A stretch of DNA of 64,000 nucleotides from the NCBI RefSeq assembly GCF_022348185.1, contig NZ_JAKRFD010000010.1, positions 124,001-188,000 of the forward strand. The letters are read 5' to 3'. The DNA is from Epibacterium sp. Ofav1-8 (lineage in GTDB: Bacteria > Pseudomonadota > Alphaproteobacteria > Rhodobacterales > Rhodobacteraceae). This document shows, piece after piece, positions 34,155-43,111 of the stretch. The stretch's first letter is position 1, and every line of letters begins with the position of its first letter. Made by a program: the position numbers and the translations under genes. The notes under the pieces are model-generated. The model saw only the letters and a list, made by a program, of their open reading frames with translations, was not told the DNA's origin and did no database searches.

Positions 34155-34330
34155 AGTTCAGTCGACTTTGCAAAATCCGGAAACTGCGCTTCTCTGACCT
34201 TGAAGCCGAGTGCAGCATCCCCTGGGTCCCATGAGCAGACTTGAAGGTCCGGTTTCGGGAAGTCTTTCGCGCTAGCGACAGCCCCTTTGCCGCGCCAGGG
34301 ACGAATGTCGTAATTGGGCTGAAAGCCGCC
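34155..34330 (-). repeat. Dispersed intergenic repeat, A-type copy 3 (inverted)
   Basis: On the minus strand: CAGCCCAATTACGACATTCG, GCTAGCGCGAAAGAC, CGGACCTTCAAGTCTGCTC, GGCTTCAAGGTCAGAGAAGC, TTTGCAAAGTCGACTGAAC. It lies in the 540-bp gap 34032-34571 between the AT-rich GT51 gene and the GC-rich metabolic pair. No gene is seen in the rest of the gap. Confidence 0.75.
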
Positions 34331-34571
34331 GTAGGTTCGGATAAAAACTGAGCAGTTCGGGAGTGTTTGCGGCGAGTTCTGTTGTCTGATGAATGAATAC
34401 GGGAAATTCAGAGCCTACACCCTATCGCCCGAAAGGTCTGGTCGACAGCAGCCTGGTGAATGAACTCAATTAGTCTACTTTCACCGTCGCTAGGGGGACG
34501 AGACGCGTGATCGATACAGCTGCGTCGACTGGAAGTAGCAATTTAGGTTTGAGCTTCAATAGGCTCATGTT

Positions 34572-35690
34572 TCACCATACGTTTGCGGCTTTGCCCAGCA
34601 CCTCCCGATCAATTGTCACCCCCAGACCCGGATTTGAAGGCGGTATCACTCCGCCGTCTTTGATAGGCGCGTCGAATGTTCCGGTCGGCACGGTGACCAT
34701 GTCTCGCGGATCAAGTACGCAACGCAAATGCTGCTCGGGCACGGTCGCTCCCATATGAAATATCGAAGCTGCCGAAAGGGTGGAACCTACGGTGTCTTGC
34801 ACGCTTATGGTCAGGCCCGCCGCACGGCAGATATCGCGATGACGGCGCGCGCGAGTGAGGCCCCCCGCTTTGGAAATCTTCAGCCCGATACCATCTGCCG
34901 CATCTTCAGCGAGGATCATCGCGATGTCATCGTCATCCTGTGCCAGTTCGTCGACAATGATAGGCACCTGACACCGCCGCCGCAGAGAAATCGTTTCCCG
35001 CCAGGTTGCACAAGGCGCTTCCAAAACGAAGTCGAGCCCACCGGGCAGCATCCGGAGCATACGCAGGGCCGCCTCGGGCAATAGACCTCCATTTGCGTCG
35101 ACGATGAAGTACTCACCCGGTTTGCGATCTGCAAGGCACGCAGCGATGCGCTCCGCATCCAGAGCTGGGCCGCCGTCGCGGTCAAGAGCCCCGATCTTGA
35201 CCGAATGGCCCAGATAGCCCATGGCACGATGTTCCGCCACGCGAGCCCGCATGTCCTCAGGGGAGCCCGCGTAGATCGAGCTGATCACCGGAAGCCGATT
35301 TCCGGTTGTTCCGCCCAGCAACGTATAGACCGGCAAATCGATGGATTTCCCGAACAGATCCCAACAGGCGAGGTCGATAGCGGATTTCGCATGATTGTGC
35401 CCTGTGAGGGCCATATCCATCGCGTCATTGATCCGGTCTACCTCGCGTGGGTCACGCCCGATCAGATAAGGCGCGATTTCTTCCACACCGGCGCGCGCAC
35501 CCCGAGCATGCGCTGCGATGTAGTTCGGCCCGAAAGGGGTGGATTCCCCCCAACCCTCTAGTCCCGTATCGGTTGTCAGACAGACAACGACACTGTCAAA
35601 ACCGGTGTAGATGCGCCCCCCGGACAATTCGTAGGTTCCGCCCGAATAGGGCAGGTGAAGGTCGAAAAGCTCTATCTTGTTGATTTTCAT
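34572..35690 (-). CDS. Enolase-superfamily dehydratase/epimerase (mandelate racemase/MLE type)
   Basis: A 372-residue protein with the MR/MLE plan: N-terminal capping domain (GWGESTPFG) and a TIM barrel with Lys in GHSVKIGA, metal ligands in IVDANGG, VLEAPC and IVDELAQ, and the second Lys in GLKISKAGG. Layout resembles cis-3-hydroxy-L-proline dehydratase / hydroxyproline-betaine epimerase relatives, but the substrate cannot be told from sequence. ATG 35690 overlaps the stop of the MDR gene by 4 bp, so the pair is an operon. Confidence 0.88.
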   Translation of the reverse strand: MKINKIELFDLHLPYSGGTYELSGGRIYTGFDSVVVCLTTDTGLEGWGESTPFGPNYIAAHARGARAGVEEIAPYLIGRDPREVDRINDAMDMALTGHNHAKSAIDLACWDLFGKSIDLPVYTLLGGTTGNRLPVISSIYAGSPEDMRARVAEHRAMGYLGHSVKIGALDRDGGPALDAERIAACLADRKPGEYFIVDANGGLLPEAALRMLRMLPGGLDFVLEAPCATWRETISLRRRCQVPIIVDELAQDDDDIAMILAEDAADGIGLKISKAGGLTRARRHRDICRAAGLTISVQDTVGSTLSAASIFHMGATVPEQHLRCVLDPRDMVTVPTGTFDAPIKDGGVIPPSNPGLGVTIDREVLGKAANVW

Positions 35691-36781
35691 GAAATCACCT
35701 GTGGTGGGATGAGGACGAATTGACCGGTATGCGCTTTGGCAAGAAAGTTTTCTTGCGCGCGCGCGATCTGATCGAGCGGATAGGTCGCAGCGATGAGGGG
35801 GCGGATTTCTCCGGCCTCGATATAGCGCACGAGGTTTTCGAAAACCTCGTCCTCCTGAAAGGTGCAACCCAAGAGCGTGAGATCCTTGAGATAGAGCGTA
35901 CGAATGTCGATCTGGCTGATCGGGCCAGCAATCGCACCCGCCGTCGCATAGCGACCTCCCCTCCGCAGCACCTCGGGCAGGCTCGGCCATTGCGGACCTG
36001 CAACCAGATCAATGACCACATCGACGCTGTTCTTCCCGAGCTCGTTCACGAGGTCCGCGTCCCGTCCGACAACTCGATCCGCGCCAAGCTCCATTACGGC
36101 CGCCGCCTTGGAGGACGCACATTGCGCAATCACATAGGCGCCCCGACGTTTGGCGAGTTGTACCGCAGCCGAGCCGACCCCGCCGGACGCACCTGTGATC
36201 AATACGATTTCGCCGCCTAGATTGGCACGGACCAGCATGCCCTCTGCCGTCGAATACGCGCAGGGAATGGCGGCGAGCTCTACGTCTTCCAAACCGCAGT
36301 TCACCGCGTAAGTTTCACGAGAAGGCGCGACACAGAACTGGGCAAAGCCACCATCGCATTCGCTGCCAAGGGTCCAGCACTCAAAAGGGCGATAGTCGAC
36401 GTAGCTACGCAACATGTTCCGCACGATCACACGCTCTCCAATGCGGGCTGGGTCAACACCTTCGCCAACTGCGGCAATATAACCGCAGACATCGGCACCC
36501 TGAATGCGGGGGAATGTCAAAGGTGTACCTGACCAACTGGCATCGTCGTCATCCACGGTGTCAAAGCCATCGGCGCCACCTGTTTCAGTATCTGTCACAA
36601 CCGCCTTGGAGTACCAGCCGATACGTGTGTTGATATCCGTATTGTTCACTCCGGCGGCGGCCACCTCAATGAGGACCTCGCCCTCAGCAGGAACCGGAAC
36701 CGGTAGGTCTGTCCGGTATTCCAGCTTCTCTATTCCCCCGTGACCTATCAATTGGACTCCGACCATGTGTTCCTTTGGCAT
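35687..36781 (-). CDS. MDR-superfamily oxidoreductase (quinone oxidoreductase/alcohol dehydrogenase type)
   Basis: A 364-residue medium-chain reductase: N-terminal GroES-like domain (GVNNTDINTRIGWYS, GADVCGYIAAVGEGV, GERVIV) and a Rossmann domain with ITGASGGVGSAAVQLAKRRGA. The catalytic-zinc cysteine of true alcohol dehydrogenases is not evident, pointing to the zinc-independent branch. The first of two coupled genes with the enolase-type enzyme; together they could convert a sugar acid or hydroxy-amino acid. ATG 36766 is an equally good start. Confidence 0.87.
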   Translation of the reverse strand: MPKEHMVGVQLIGHGGIEKLEYRTDLPVPVPAEGEVLIEVAAAGVNNTDINTRIGWYSKAVVTDTETGGADGFDTVDDDDASWSGTPLTFPRIQGADVCGYIAAVGEGVDPARIGERVIVRNMLRSYVDYRPFECWTLGSECDGGFAQFCVAPSRETYAVNCGLEDVELAAIPCAYSTAEGMLVRANLGGEIVLITGASGGVGSAAVQLAKRRGAYVIAQCASSKAAAVMELGADRVVGRDADLVNELGKNSVDVVIDLVAGPQWPSLPEVLRRGGRYATAGAIAGPISQIDIRTLYLKDLTLLGCTFQEDEVFENLVRYIEAGEIRPLIAATYPLDQIARAQENFLAKAHTGQFVLIPPQVIS

Positions 36782-37194
36782 GACGCACCCCTTTTTTTCA
36801 CGCTTTCACGACACACTGGCAGGTGATGATCTATTTGCAACCGGTGAAAAATTGGGCGAGAGGTGAATACAGATCACCTCAGATCGTCCACAGCCACGCA
36901 TTCGCTGACGTACTCCTAGGCGGCGGTTGTGGAAGCGCCTCATGGGGGCCGGGGGGGCGCCATGCACTACTGATGAACGTGAAACCGGCCACAAAGAAGC
37001 CAAACAAGGTCGTTCTTTCACGACGAACTGAAAATTCTCAAACGATAGGCTGAAATGGCGCTGGTCGCTGCTCATCTGGCACAGCAACCGGACGGCGTGA
37101 TCTTTCGACTTTTAAAAGCCTTATACACCCGTACCTGCCCGGCGCCGTCGACAGAATACTCGGCAAAAGCAGTTTGCCCTGAACGTTGGCTTTC

Positions 37195-37275
37195 GGGGCT
37201 CAGACCAATCTTTCGCGCTTGCAGCAGGGGGGGGGGGGCGCTGCGCCTTGCATGAATGTCGTGATTGGGCTGACT
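37195..37275 (-). repeat. Dispersed intergenic repeat, A-type copy 4 (partial, with G12 run)
   Basis: Minus strand: CAGCCCAATCACGACATTCA, TGCAAGGCGCAGCG, then a C12 run (G12 on plus, 37227-37238), then CTGCTGCAAGCGCGAAAG. It lies in the 628-bp gap 36782-37409, which has no supported gene. Confidence 0.7.
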
Positions 37276-37409
37276 GGGGGCATCCCGTGGCCGGTGCAAG
37301 GATCTGCCAGGTCAAGATCTGGGTGCCGCATCGCCGCAAGGCGGCTCTGAGCCCCTTCAAGACATTCGGTAACATGCCGCCCGGCCGGTAAGTCCGGGCG
37401 GAAACGAGA

Positions 37410-38141
37410 TCAACTCTTGTATGCCGAAACCATCAACATCATTGGCCGCTCCATCTCTTCGGCCAGCTCTGGCATCGCCGCGATCTGGTCCGATGTCGGT
37501 GAAAACTCCTCGATCCGTCGAAGGGCGAAGCCCGCGCCGATCAGGGTGTTTATCGTAGTCGCCAGTGTCCGATGCTGCTTCAGCACCCCCTCGGCGAACC
37601 AGTCGGTGCGGCGTTCGCCCTCCATCGAATAGCCGTTGACCGGCCATGTCTTGCGACCGTCCTCGTCCTTGATCCATTGAGGATGGGTCGCGGCCATGAA
37701 GATCGGGTGTTCGATGGTGAAGACCAGATCGCCGCAGGGCGACAGCGCGCGGTGGATCGCTTGCATCAGCCGTCCGAAGTCCTGCACATAGTGGAAGGTC
37801 AGCACACTAAAAATCAGATCGAACTCGGCGTCCGGAAGGTCGAGCGCGTCAAGATCGACAATGCGATAGGTGATGGCGGCATCGTCAGTGTCGGCCCGGG
37901 CTCGGTCGATCATGTTTCGGGACAGGTCAAGACCCAGGACCGTTTCCGCCCCCTGTTCGCGGAACCAGCGGGATGCCCAACCGAAGCCGCAGCCCAGATC
38001 GGCCACGCTCTTGCCTGCCACGTCTGGCAGCAACGCACGGATGGCGGGCCATTCCGGCGCACCATCCAGCCCTTGCACCTGCCGGGGAAGCTGGCTGTAG
38101 CCAGCGAAAAAATCAGGATCGTCATAGATATTCTGTGCCAT
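37410..38141 (-). CDS. Class I SAM-dependent methyltransferase
   Basis: A 243-residue small-molecule methyltransferase. Motif I VADLGCGFGWASRWF, acidic end of strand 2 (LGLDLS), and motif IV/post region FDLIFSVLTFHYV are clear; the last third (TWPVNGYSMEGERRTDWF; FALRRIEEFSP) matches UbiE/Coq5-like relatives of unknown target. ATG 38141 has GGAG 7 nt upstream. Last gene of the second cargo block, 220 bp from the right-edge repeat. Confidence 0.9.
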   Translation of the reverse strand: MAQNIYDDPDFFAGYSQLPRQVQGLDGAPEWPAIRALLPDVAGKSVADLGCGFGWASRWFREQGAETVLGLDLSRNMIDRARADTDDAAITYRIVDLDALDLPDAEFDLIFSVLTFHYVQDFGRLMQAIHRALSPCGDLVFTIEHPIFMAATHPQWIKDEDGRKTWPVNGYSMEGERRTDWFAEGVLKQHRTLATTINTLIGAGFALRRIEEFSPTSDQIAAMPELAEEMERPMMLMVSAYKS

Positions 38142-38359
38142 GTAAGTCTCCAGAGAAAAGGGAGGACGAGGCACGTATTCCACGCCAAAGAACCTCGTCC
38201 GAAAGGGCGAGGCCGAGGCTGGCAATCGGCGTGGTCAGGTCGCGTGATCGTCATCCCGGCATCCCGCCAAGGGGACACCGGCTGACCGGGCGACTATATG
38301 GATGTCCTTCTCAACCATGCGAACAGTATCGACCGTGAGGTTAGAAAAGTCAATTTCAT

Positions 38360-38445
38360 CGCCACGCGAGTGGCCGGAATGTCCGCTCCCTTCCGTTCGA
38401 TAGTAGTTGGTGGCTGCGTCTGCAGCGAAGGTCTGCTCCCTCCAT
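38360..38445 (-). repeat. B-type dispersed repeat at right edge of second cargo block
   Basis: Minus strand: GGAGGGAGCAGACCTTCGCT, GCAGACGCAGCC, CGAACGGAAGGGAGCGGACA. Inverted relative to 25024-25110. It ends where phage coding sequence (endolysin tail) resumes. Confidence 0.7.
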
Positions 38446-38682
38446 CTCGCAGAGCGGCAGGCCTGGACCGACCGGGCACAGCTTGTCCTTCTCGGTTATG
38501 CGCCCACGGATGCGCGCGCCTTCCAGCGCTCCGCCGGCCTGACCGTGGACGGGGTGGTCGGCCCCAAGACCCGCACCGCGCTGCATCAGGCGCTGCTTGC
38601 CCTGCCGCCGGTATCCACATCCCCAAAACCCGCGCCGCGTCTGAACTGGCTGCGGCGCGTCCTCGCCTTCTTCCGCAGCTAA
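38440..38682 (+). pseudogene. Phage endolysin, 3' fragment (peptidoglycan-binding domain)
   Basis: Reads AERQAWTDRAQLVLLGY then FQRSAGLTVDGVVGPKTRTAL, a PG_binding_1 repeat as at the C terminus of many phage lysins, and a basic hydrophobic end. The catalytic part is missing: the B-type repeat takes its place. It is the mirror of the broken terminase at 24.9 kb. Confidence 0.7.
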
Positions 38683-38726
38683 GCGGTGGTCGGCATTCTT
38701 CCCCCTGAAATCGAAAGGATAGACTG

Positions 38727-39068
38727 ATGAACGACATCTTGCAGGAATTTCTGCCGGTGGCCCTGAGCGGGCTAAGCGTACTGCTGACGGCGCTGATCGG
38801 CAGCGCGGCCCATACCGCCAAACGGCGCTGGGGGCTCGACATCGAGGCCCGCCACCGCGATGCGCTGCACAGCGCCCTGATGAGCGGCATCCGCGCCGGT
38901 CTGGAGCGCGGGCCCAATGAGGCGGCGGAGATCCTGATCCGCGAGGCCGTGGATCACGCAAAGGCTTCTGTCCCCGACGCAATCCTGCGCCTTGGGCCAA
39001 ACGATCACGTGTTGCAGAACCTCGCCCGCAGCAAGCTCGCCAGCGTGGTGGGCGGCCTCATTCACTGA
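38727..39068 (+). CDS. Holin-like phage protein
   Basis: A 113-residue protein with one N-terminal hydrophobic helix (FLPVALSGLSVLLTALIGSA, about 8-27) and a charged helical remainder, the plan of LL-H/phage_holin_6-type proteins that open the inner membrane for lysis. Follows the endolysin tail by 44 bp with a GAAAGGA ribosome site. No searched support, but the position is right. Confidence 0.6.
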   Translation: MNDILQEFLPVALSGLSVLLTALIGSAAHTAKRRWGLDIEARHRDALHSALMSGIRAGLERGPNEAAEILIREAVDHAKASVPDAILRLGPNDHVLQNLARSKLASVVGGLIH

Positions 39069-39211
39069 CGAAAGCGGCCTGGCGACCATCGGCGCCAGAC
39101 CGCTAAAAAAGGGATTACAGCATTGCCGCCAGGCGTCGCGCCGCAACGGGTCACGGGGGACCAGCAAAGTATCAGTCTTTCTTCCCGCGCAATCAAAATA
39201 CATGAAGGGGG

Positions 39212-39442
39212 TCAGTCTATCCATGGCAGCCATCCGCTAGGCTCCTGCTTGGATACACTGCAGCCCGCAATTTCTTTGCCTGTGTCGTCGACTAGAACCC
39301 AGCAGCCCTCATCGCATTGAGACATATTCTGCATCCCAACGGTATCCGTGCTGGAGGAGCCCAAACGAATAAACTTGGCCCTCCGAAAGGTGTTGCGCAC
39401 ATAGATGAGTATCTCCGTGCCATCATGCGGCGCACTCTCCAT
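39212..39442 (-). CDS. Small DUF551-like protein
   Basis: A 76-residue product when started at 39442: MESAPHDGTEILIYVR and a W-L-P-W end give the APxDG...GWxPW pattern of small phage DUF551-type proteins (recalled). No good ribosome site; the frame is open to 39517. The surrounding gap 39069-39679 has nothing else I can support. Confidence 0.4.
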   Translation of the reverse strand: MESAPHDGTEILIYVRNTFRRAKFIRLGSSSTDTVGMQNMSQCDEGCWVLVDDTGKEIAGCSVSKQEPSGWLPWID

Positions 39443-39679
39443 TGAGTTTATTCGAAGTGATTCTCTGATCTTGGAAATCCAATATATCGGTTGCTGGGAA
39501 GACGGTTGCTGACCCAACTATAGTTCAGGAATGCGAATCTCGTCAAACGAACACAAAAAAAGCGTTGGAGAGATTGGTTAATCAGTTTGAGGTGTTTGTG
39601 TTTTACTAAACTTTTATCGTTTCCATTTTGTTGGCAATTTCGGCGCAAGTTCGGCAATGCCCACACTTGGAGAACTGTG

Positions 39680-41428
39680 ATGCCGACTGCCATTCACGCA
39701 AACCCAGAGTTTCGATCAAATTTCACACAAGATCATTTCGGCGGAAACTTTCTGTTCCATAGGGACACCCTAGAGGGTGATCAGTCTTATCCGCAGTTGG
39801 TTCAGGATTTGGGAGTTGAAACGGTACGTTTCCCTGGTGGGTCCGTTACCGAAGAGTACTTCGATATCTCAAACCCCAACAGCTCCTCTGTTATCAATCC
39901 GGAGACCGGTGAACCGGTGAACCTGGTCCCGCTCAGTGATTGGCTAAACACTGCAGGGGAACTTGGAATATCGACGACTGTCGTCATCCCGACAAGAACT
40001 TACCTATCTGAAACGGTGGACGAAAACGGGGATCGCCAACCAGAATTTGATCATGAAGAACTCTATAGCTTTGTTAACGACGTCGTGCGTGGAGTACACG
40101 GAAACGGTGAGATCGCAGCGTTTGAGATCGGTAACGAGTACTGGGGTGCGGGGCAAATGTCGTCGGTCGAGTACGGTCGGCTGTCGAGTGAAATGTCCTC
40201 GGTCATTGATCAAGCGTTATCAGATTCTCAGAATATGGGCTTCGACACCGGAGACATCGATATTGTCGTACAGGCAGGCACAAACTTCGATTTTGCTAGA
40301 TTGGACAGCTCCTACGACGACTTAGATACTTCAGAAGAGATTTTGAGCGCGTTGTCCGAAGAATACAGTCAAGACTTTAGCGAAGGTTTCACTTTTTCAA
40401 GTGGAGAGATCAACTGGTCAAAAGTTAACAATGCGCTCATCATGAATGAGTTCGACGATCAGGAAATCGAGCAGATCGACGGAGTTGCATCTCATATCTA
40501 TACGAGGGGTGAACTCAATCCTGAGATGCGTGACTTCTCGACTGGACTTGTCGAAAATACTTGGCTCGCGAGGAACGAAGACCTCGACTCATATGTAACT
40601 GAGTGGAATTTGAAATCCACGTCTTCTCTTGATCCCGACACCGACTATGGCTTGCGACAAGCGCATGAAATGTTGGAAATTCTGGAGCAGTTTCCTGAAC
40701 ATGGCGTCGACACTGCTCACGCTTGGCCGCTACTTCAAAACACCCGAAACGCTCTAAGCTCCGGTTTTGAGCACGACGAGCTCACCGTCGGCGGTGAGAT
40801 GTTTCGTTTGATGGAAGAGAGCTTGCCCGGAAACCGATCCATAGATTTGGTGGGGTCGGAGAACTCAGAAACCGAGTACTCTTCCTCCACAATCGATGTG
40901 CATGCATTCGGAAACCCGGACGAGCTGGTACTGTTTCTAACATCGAAGTCTGAAGAGGTTACGTCAAACGACTTCGATCTTTCGGGGGTTTTAAGTGGTG
41001 GTGAGAACATATCGGTAACCTACCTTGGTGTTGAGCAGGGGGATGCTCCTGGTAGTAGGAATGCAAACGCTACCGTTGAAGAAGCGTCCTCCGAAGAAAT
41101 CGAGAGCGAAATATTCAATAATGGTATTCTGCACGCCGATCTCGATAGCTTGGAAGTCATGCGGGTGGTTATCTCCCAGCCTACTTGGGCCGAAGAGATG
41201 GAGGTGTACTGGGAAGCAGTAGAGATAGCGGAAGATGAAGTCGGAGAGATTGAGGGAGTCTATGACGCCGAAGCACTCATCGAATCCCTTATGCTATCTC
41301 CAGGTGATGGACCTCCTGTGGATGAACCATCACCTGAACCAGATGAAGAGTTTGATGATGACGATGGTGGCTTGGGGTTCGCAGCAATTGCTCTGGGGCT
41401 GCTTCCGTTGTTGGCCCTCGTACTTTAG
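39680..41428 (+). CDS. GH-A-clan glycosidase-like protein with C-terminal membrane anchor
   Basis: A 582-residue protein. The TIM-barrel part has VRFPGGSVTEEYFD near the N terminus, acid/base Glu in FEIGNEYWG and a nucleophile-like Glu in SYVTEWNLKS, the Asn-Glu/Glu pair of clan GH-A (GH39/51/79-like). After about residue 400 a beta-rich domain follows, then an acidic Pro/Asp/Glu tract and a final hydrophobic helix (GFAAIALGLLPLLALVL). There is no N-terminal signal peptide, so export would need a type I or other route. AT-richer than core. GGAG before ATG 39680. Substrate unknown. Confidence 0.7.
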   Translation: MPTAIHANPEFRSNFTQDHFGGNFLFHRDTLEGDQSYPQLVQDLGVETVRFPGGSVTEEYFDISNPNSSSVINPETGEPVNLVPLSDWLNTAGELGISTTVVIPTRTYLSETVDENGDRQPEFDHEELYSFVNDVVRGVHGNGEIAAFEIGNEYWGAGQMSSVEYGRLSSEMSSVIDQALSDSQNMGFDTGDIDIVVQAGTNFDFARLDSSYDDLDTSEEILSALSEEYSQDFSEGFTFSSGEINWSKVNNALIMNEFDDQEIEQIDGVASHIYTRGELNPEMRDFSTGLVENTWLARNEDLDSYVTEWNLKSTSSLDPDTDYGLRQAHEMLEILEQFPEHGVDTAHAWPLLQNTRNALSSGFEHDELTVGGEMFRLMEESLPGNRSIDLVGSENSETEYSSSTIDVHAFGNPDELVLFLTSKSEEVTSNDFDLSGVLSGGENISVTYLGVEQGDAPGSRNANATVEEASSEEIESEIFNNGILHADLDSLEVMRVVISQPTWAEEMEVYWEAVEIAEDEVGEIEGVYDAEALIESLMLSPGDGPPVDEPSPEPDEEFDDDDGGLGFAAIALGLLPLLALVL

Positions 41429-41454
41429 GCAACTTACTAGCTGCTTGCCTAGCG

Positions 41455-41685
41455 CTAACCCATATCGTGTACACCCATGGTGGCTAGGTGCGACATCAGT
41501 CTATCTAGGTCTAGATTCTCTTCTTCGACTAGCTGTGTGAGCATTGTAGCTAACCACTCTTCACCGGACCAGGTTCCGAGAGGTATGGTTTCACGATTGC
41601 CAGCTTTAAAGCGCTCAGGAAGATCTCGACCATCCTCGTAGCGAGAAAGGCCAATCACTCCACACGGAGAGTAGAACTTAAACAT
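41455..41685 (-). CDS. Hypothetical small protein
   Basis: 76 residues, start after AAAGG. The acidic second half (EEWLATMLTQLVEEENLDLDRLMSHLATMG region) is helical. It follows the next upstream gene by 21 bp in the same direction and converges on the glycosidase gene. No family recognised. Confidence 0.5.
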   Translation of the reverse strand: MFKFYSPCGVIGLSRYEDGRDLPERFKAGNRETIPLGTWSGEEWLATMLTQLVEEENLDLDRLMSHLATMGVHDMG

Positions 41686-41706
41686 TTCAACGGAACCTTT
41701 AAGAAG

Positions 41707-42075
41707 CTAGGCTTGCTGATCTTGCGTGGAACCCATGTGAAGGGAAGCTTCAAGCAGAGCATGAAGTACTGACTGCCGGTCCGCTCTGGTCTTGGCATTC
41801 GAGAGGTTATATCGCTTGTCAAAGTCTGTAAGCTGCTCTGATGCATACAGAAAAGTGTAAGCTAGTACTTGTTCATAGTTCAGGATTGCCGATTTTACAG
41901 CAGTGTCGAATTCTGGCGCGATTGGTGTTTCGGGCTTTCTTGTGAATAGCGTTCGCCGATCTCTTGTTCTGTGAGGAGGGTGTCTACTCTTCAAGAGGCT
42001 AGGCGTTCTCGGCCCCCACCAATGAACTTTCTCAAAGAACTTTTTTGCGGTTTTGGAAGTGATTTTTGCACACAT
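41707..42075 (-). CDS. Hypothetical small basic protein
   Basis: 122 residues from ATG 42075 (GGA upstream); the frame is open to 42144. Basic N-terminal half, helical C-terminal half (SAILNYEQVLAYTFLYASEQL). Forms a two-gene unit with the next gene. No family recognised. The 430-bp AT-rich stretch 42076-42505 upstream holds no supported gene. Confidence 0.45.
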   Translation of the reverse strand: MCAKITSKTAKKFFEKVHWWGPRTPSLLKSRHPPHRTRDRRTLFTRKPETPIAPEFDTAVKSAILNYEQVLAYTFLYASEQLTDFDKRYNLSNAKTRADRQSVLHALLEASLHMGSTQDQQA

Positions 42076-42505
42076 AACAATGTCCCCAGGTGTGTAAGCG
42101 CACGACCTAGGATTTGAGAAAGTGGTAAACAAAGTGATAACCAATGCTGCGCATAGACACGCATCGCGTGTGATGTGGATGCCATCACTTAGTTCAGCAT
42201 AAAAAGAACCGATGCCACTGATAGGGCGGGCCTACATTTAGGCTGCGTTTCTGATTGTTGCACCATATATGTGCGCATTCTGCCATTTGCGTTAGTTTTT
42301 GAATTTTTTATATTTTTACGTTCGCGGTAATTTATCGGTCACCTTTTTTGCTGATTGGGTAGATTTCAATAATTTAAATAAATTGCATTGTATCTATTTT
42401 GGAAACTTAGCCCCTCAGAAACCAGGAATGTCTACCGATAAGGGTGCCTGCAGTCTTCATCAAGCTAACGGCACAAGTTCCATTCCTTCCGGTTAGGGGT
42501 AACCA

Positions 42506-43111
42506 ATGAACATATCGCGGAAACTAAAATTCGTGCCGGTCCTGAGCTTGGCGCTGCTGGCTGCTTGCGGCAACTACCGCTCTCACAGTCTGGATGTTGT
42601 CAACCGAGCGAGCACGACGCTCGGGTATCGTGACATTTCAACGTTGTCTGTAGAGACGCCCATGAACGCATATCTGACGGGTTACAGCTACTGGGATAAT
42701 ACGCCGCGCGGTTCGGCCCAGATCGCCCGTCCGGTGATACACCGCTCAGCTGGAGGAACCGGAACTTTCTCCGACCCAATCACTCTCGCTGTTGGGCACG
42801 TAAAACAGGGGGGGCGTAGTATTATGGATTATCCAGCAGGAACTCGCTTCTATATTAAGAGATTGCGAAAGTACGCCATTGTGGAAGATCTTTGCGGTGA
42901 CGGGAATCGACCACAGGACGGTCCTTGCCACTCGGGGCACCAAGGCCACGATTGGATCGACATCTACGTCGGTGGTAGAAGGATGGCAGAGTCGTCTGTC
43001 GACGCCTGCATGCGACACATTACAGGTATCCAGCCAGTTATTCTCAATCCGCAACCTGGGCACCCTGTCGAACCCGGTGAGATTGCTTCAACCGGATGTC
43101 GGAAATTCTAG
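42506..43111 (+). CDS. Secreted lipoprotein of unknown function
   Basis: A 201-residue protein with a lipoprotein signal: basic start, hydrophobic core, lipobox LLAACG with Cys at about 22. The mature part has paired cysteines (EDLCGDG...GPCHSG...DACMRH) and aromatic/Gly segments (YSYWDNTPRG; WIDIYVGG) that suggest a double-psi beta-barrel/barwin-like fold (guess). AGGGG ribosome site. It is monocistronic. Confidence 0.7.
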   Translation: MNISRKLKFVPVLSLALLAACGNYRSHSLDVVNRASTTLGYRDISTLSVETPMNAYLTGYSYWDNTPRGSAQIARPVIHRSAGGTGTFSDPITLAVGHVKQGGRSIMDYPAGTRFYIKRLRKYAIVEDLCGDGNRPQDGPCHSGHQGHDWIDIYVGGRRMAESSVDACMRHITGIQPVILNPQPGHPVEPGEIASTGCRKF

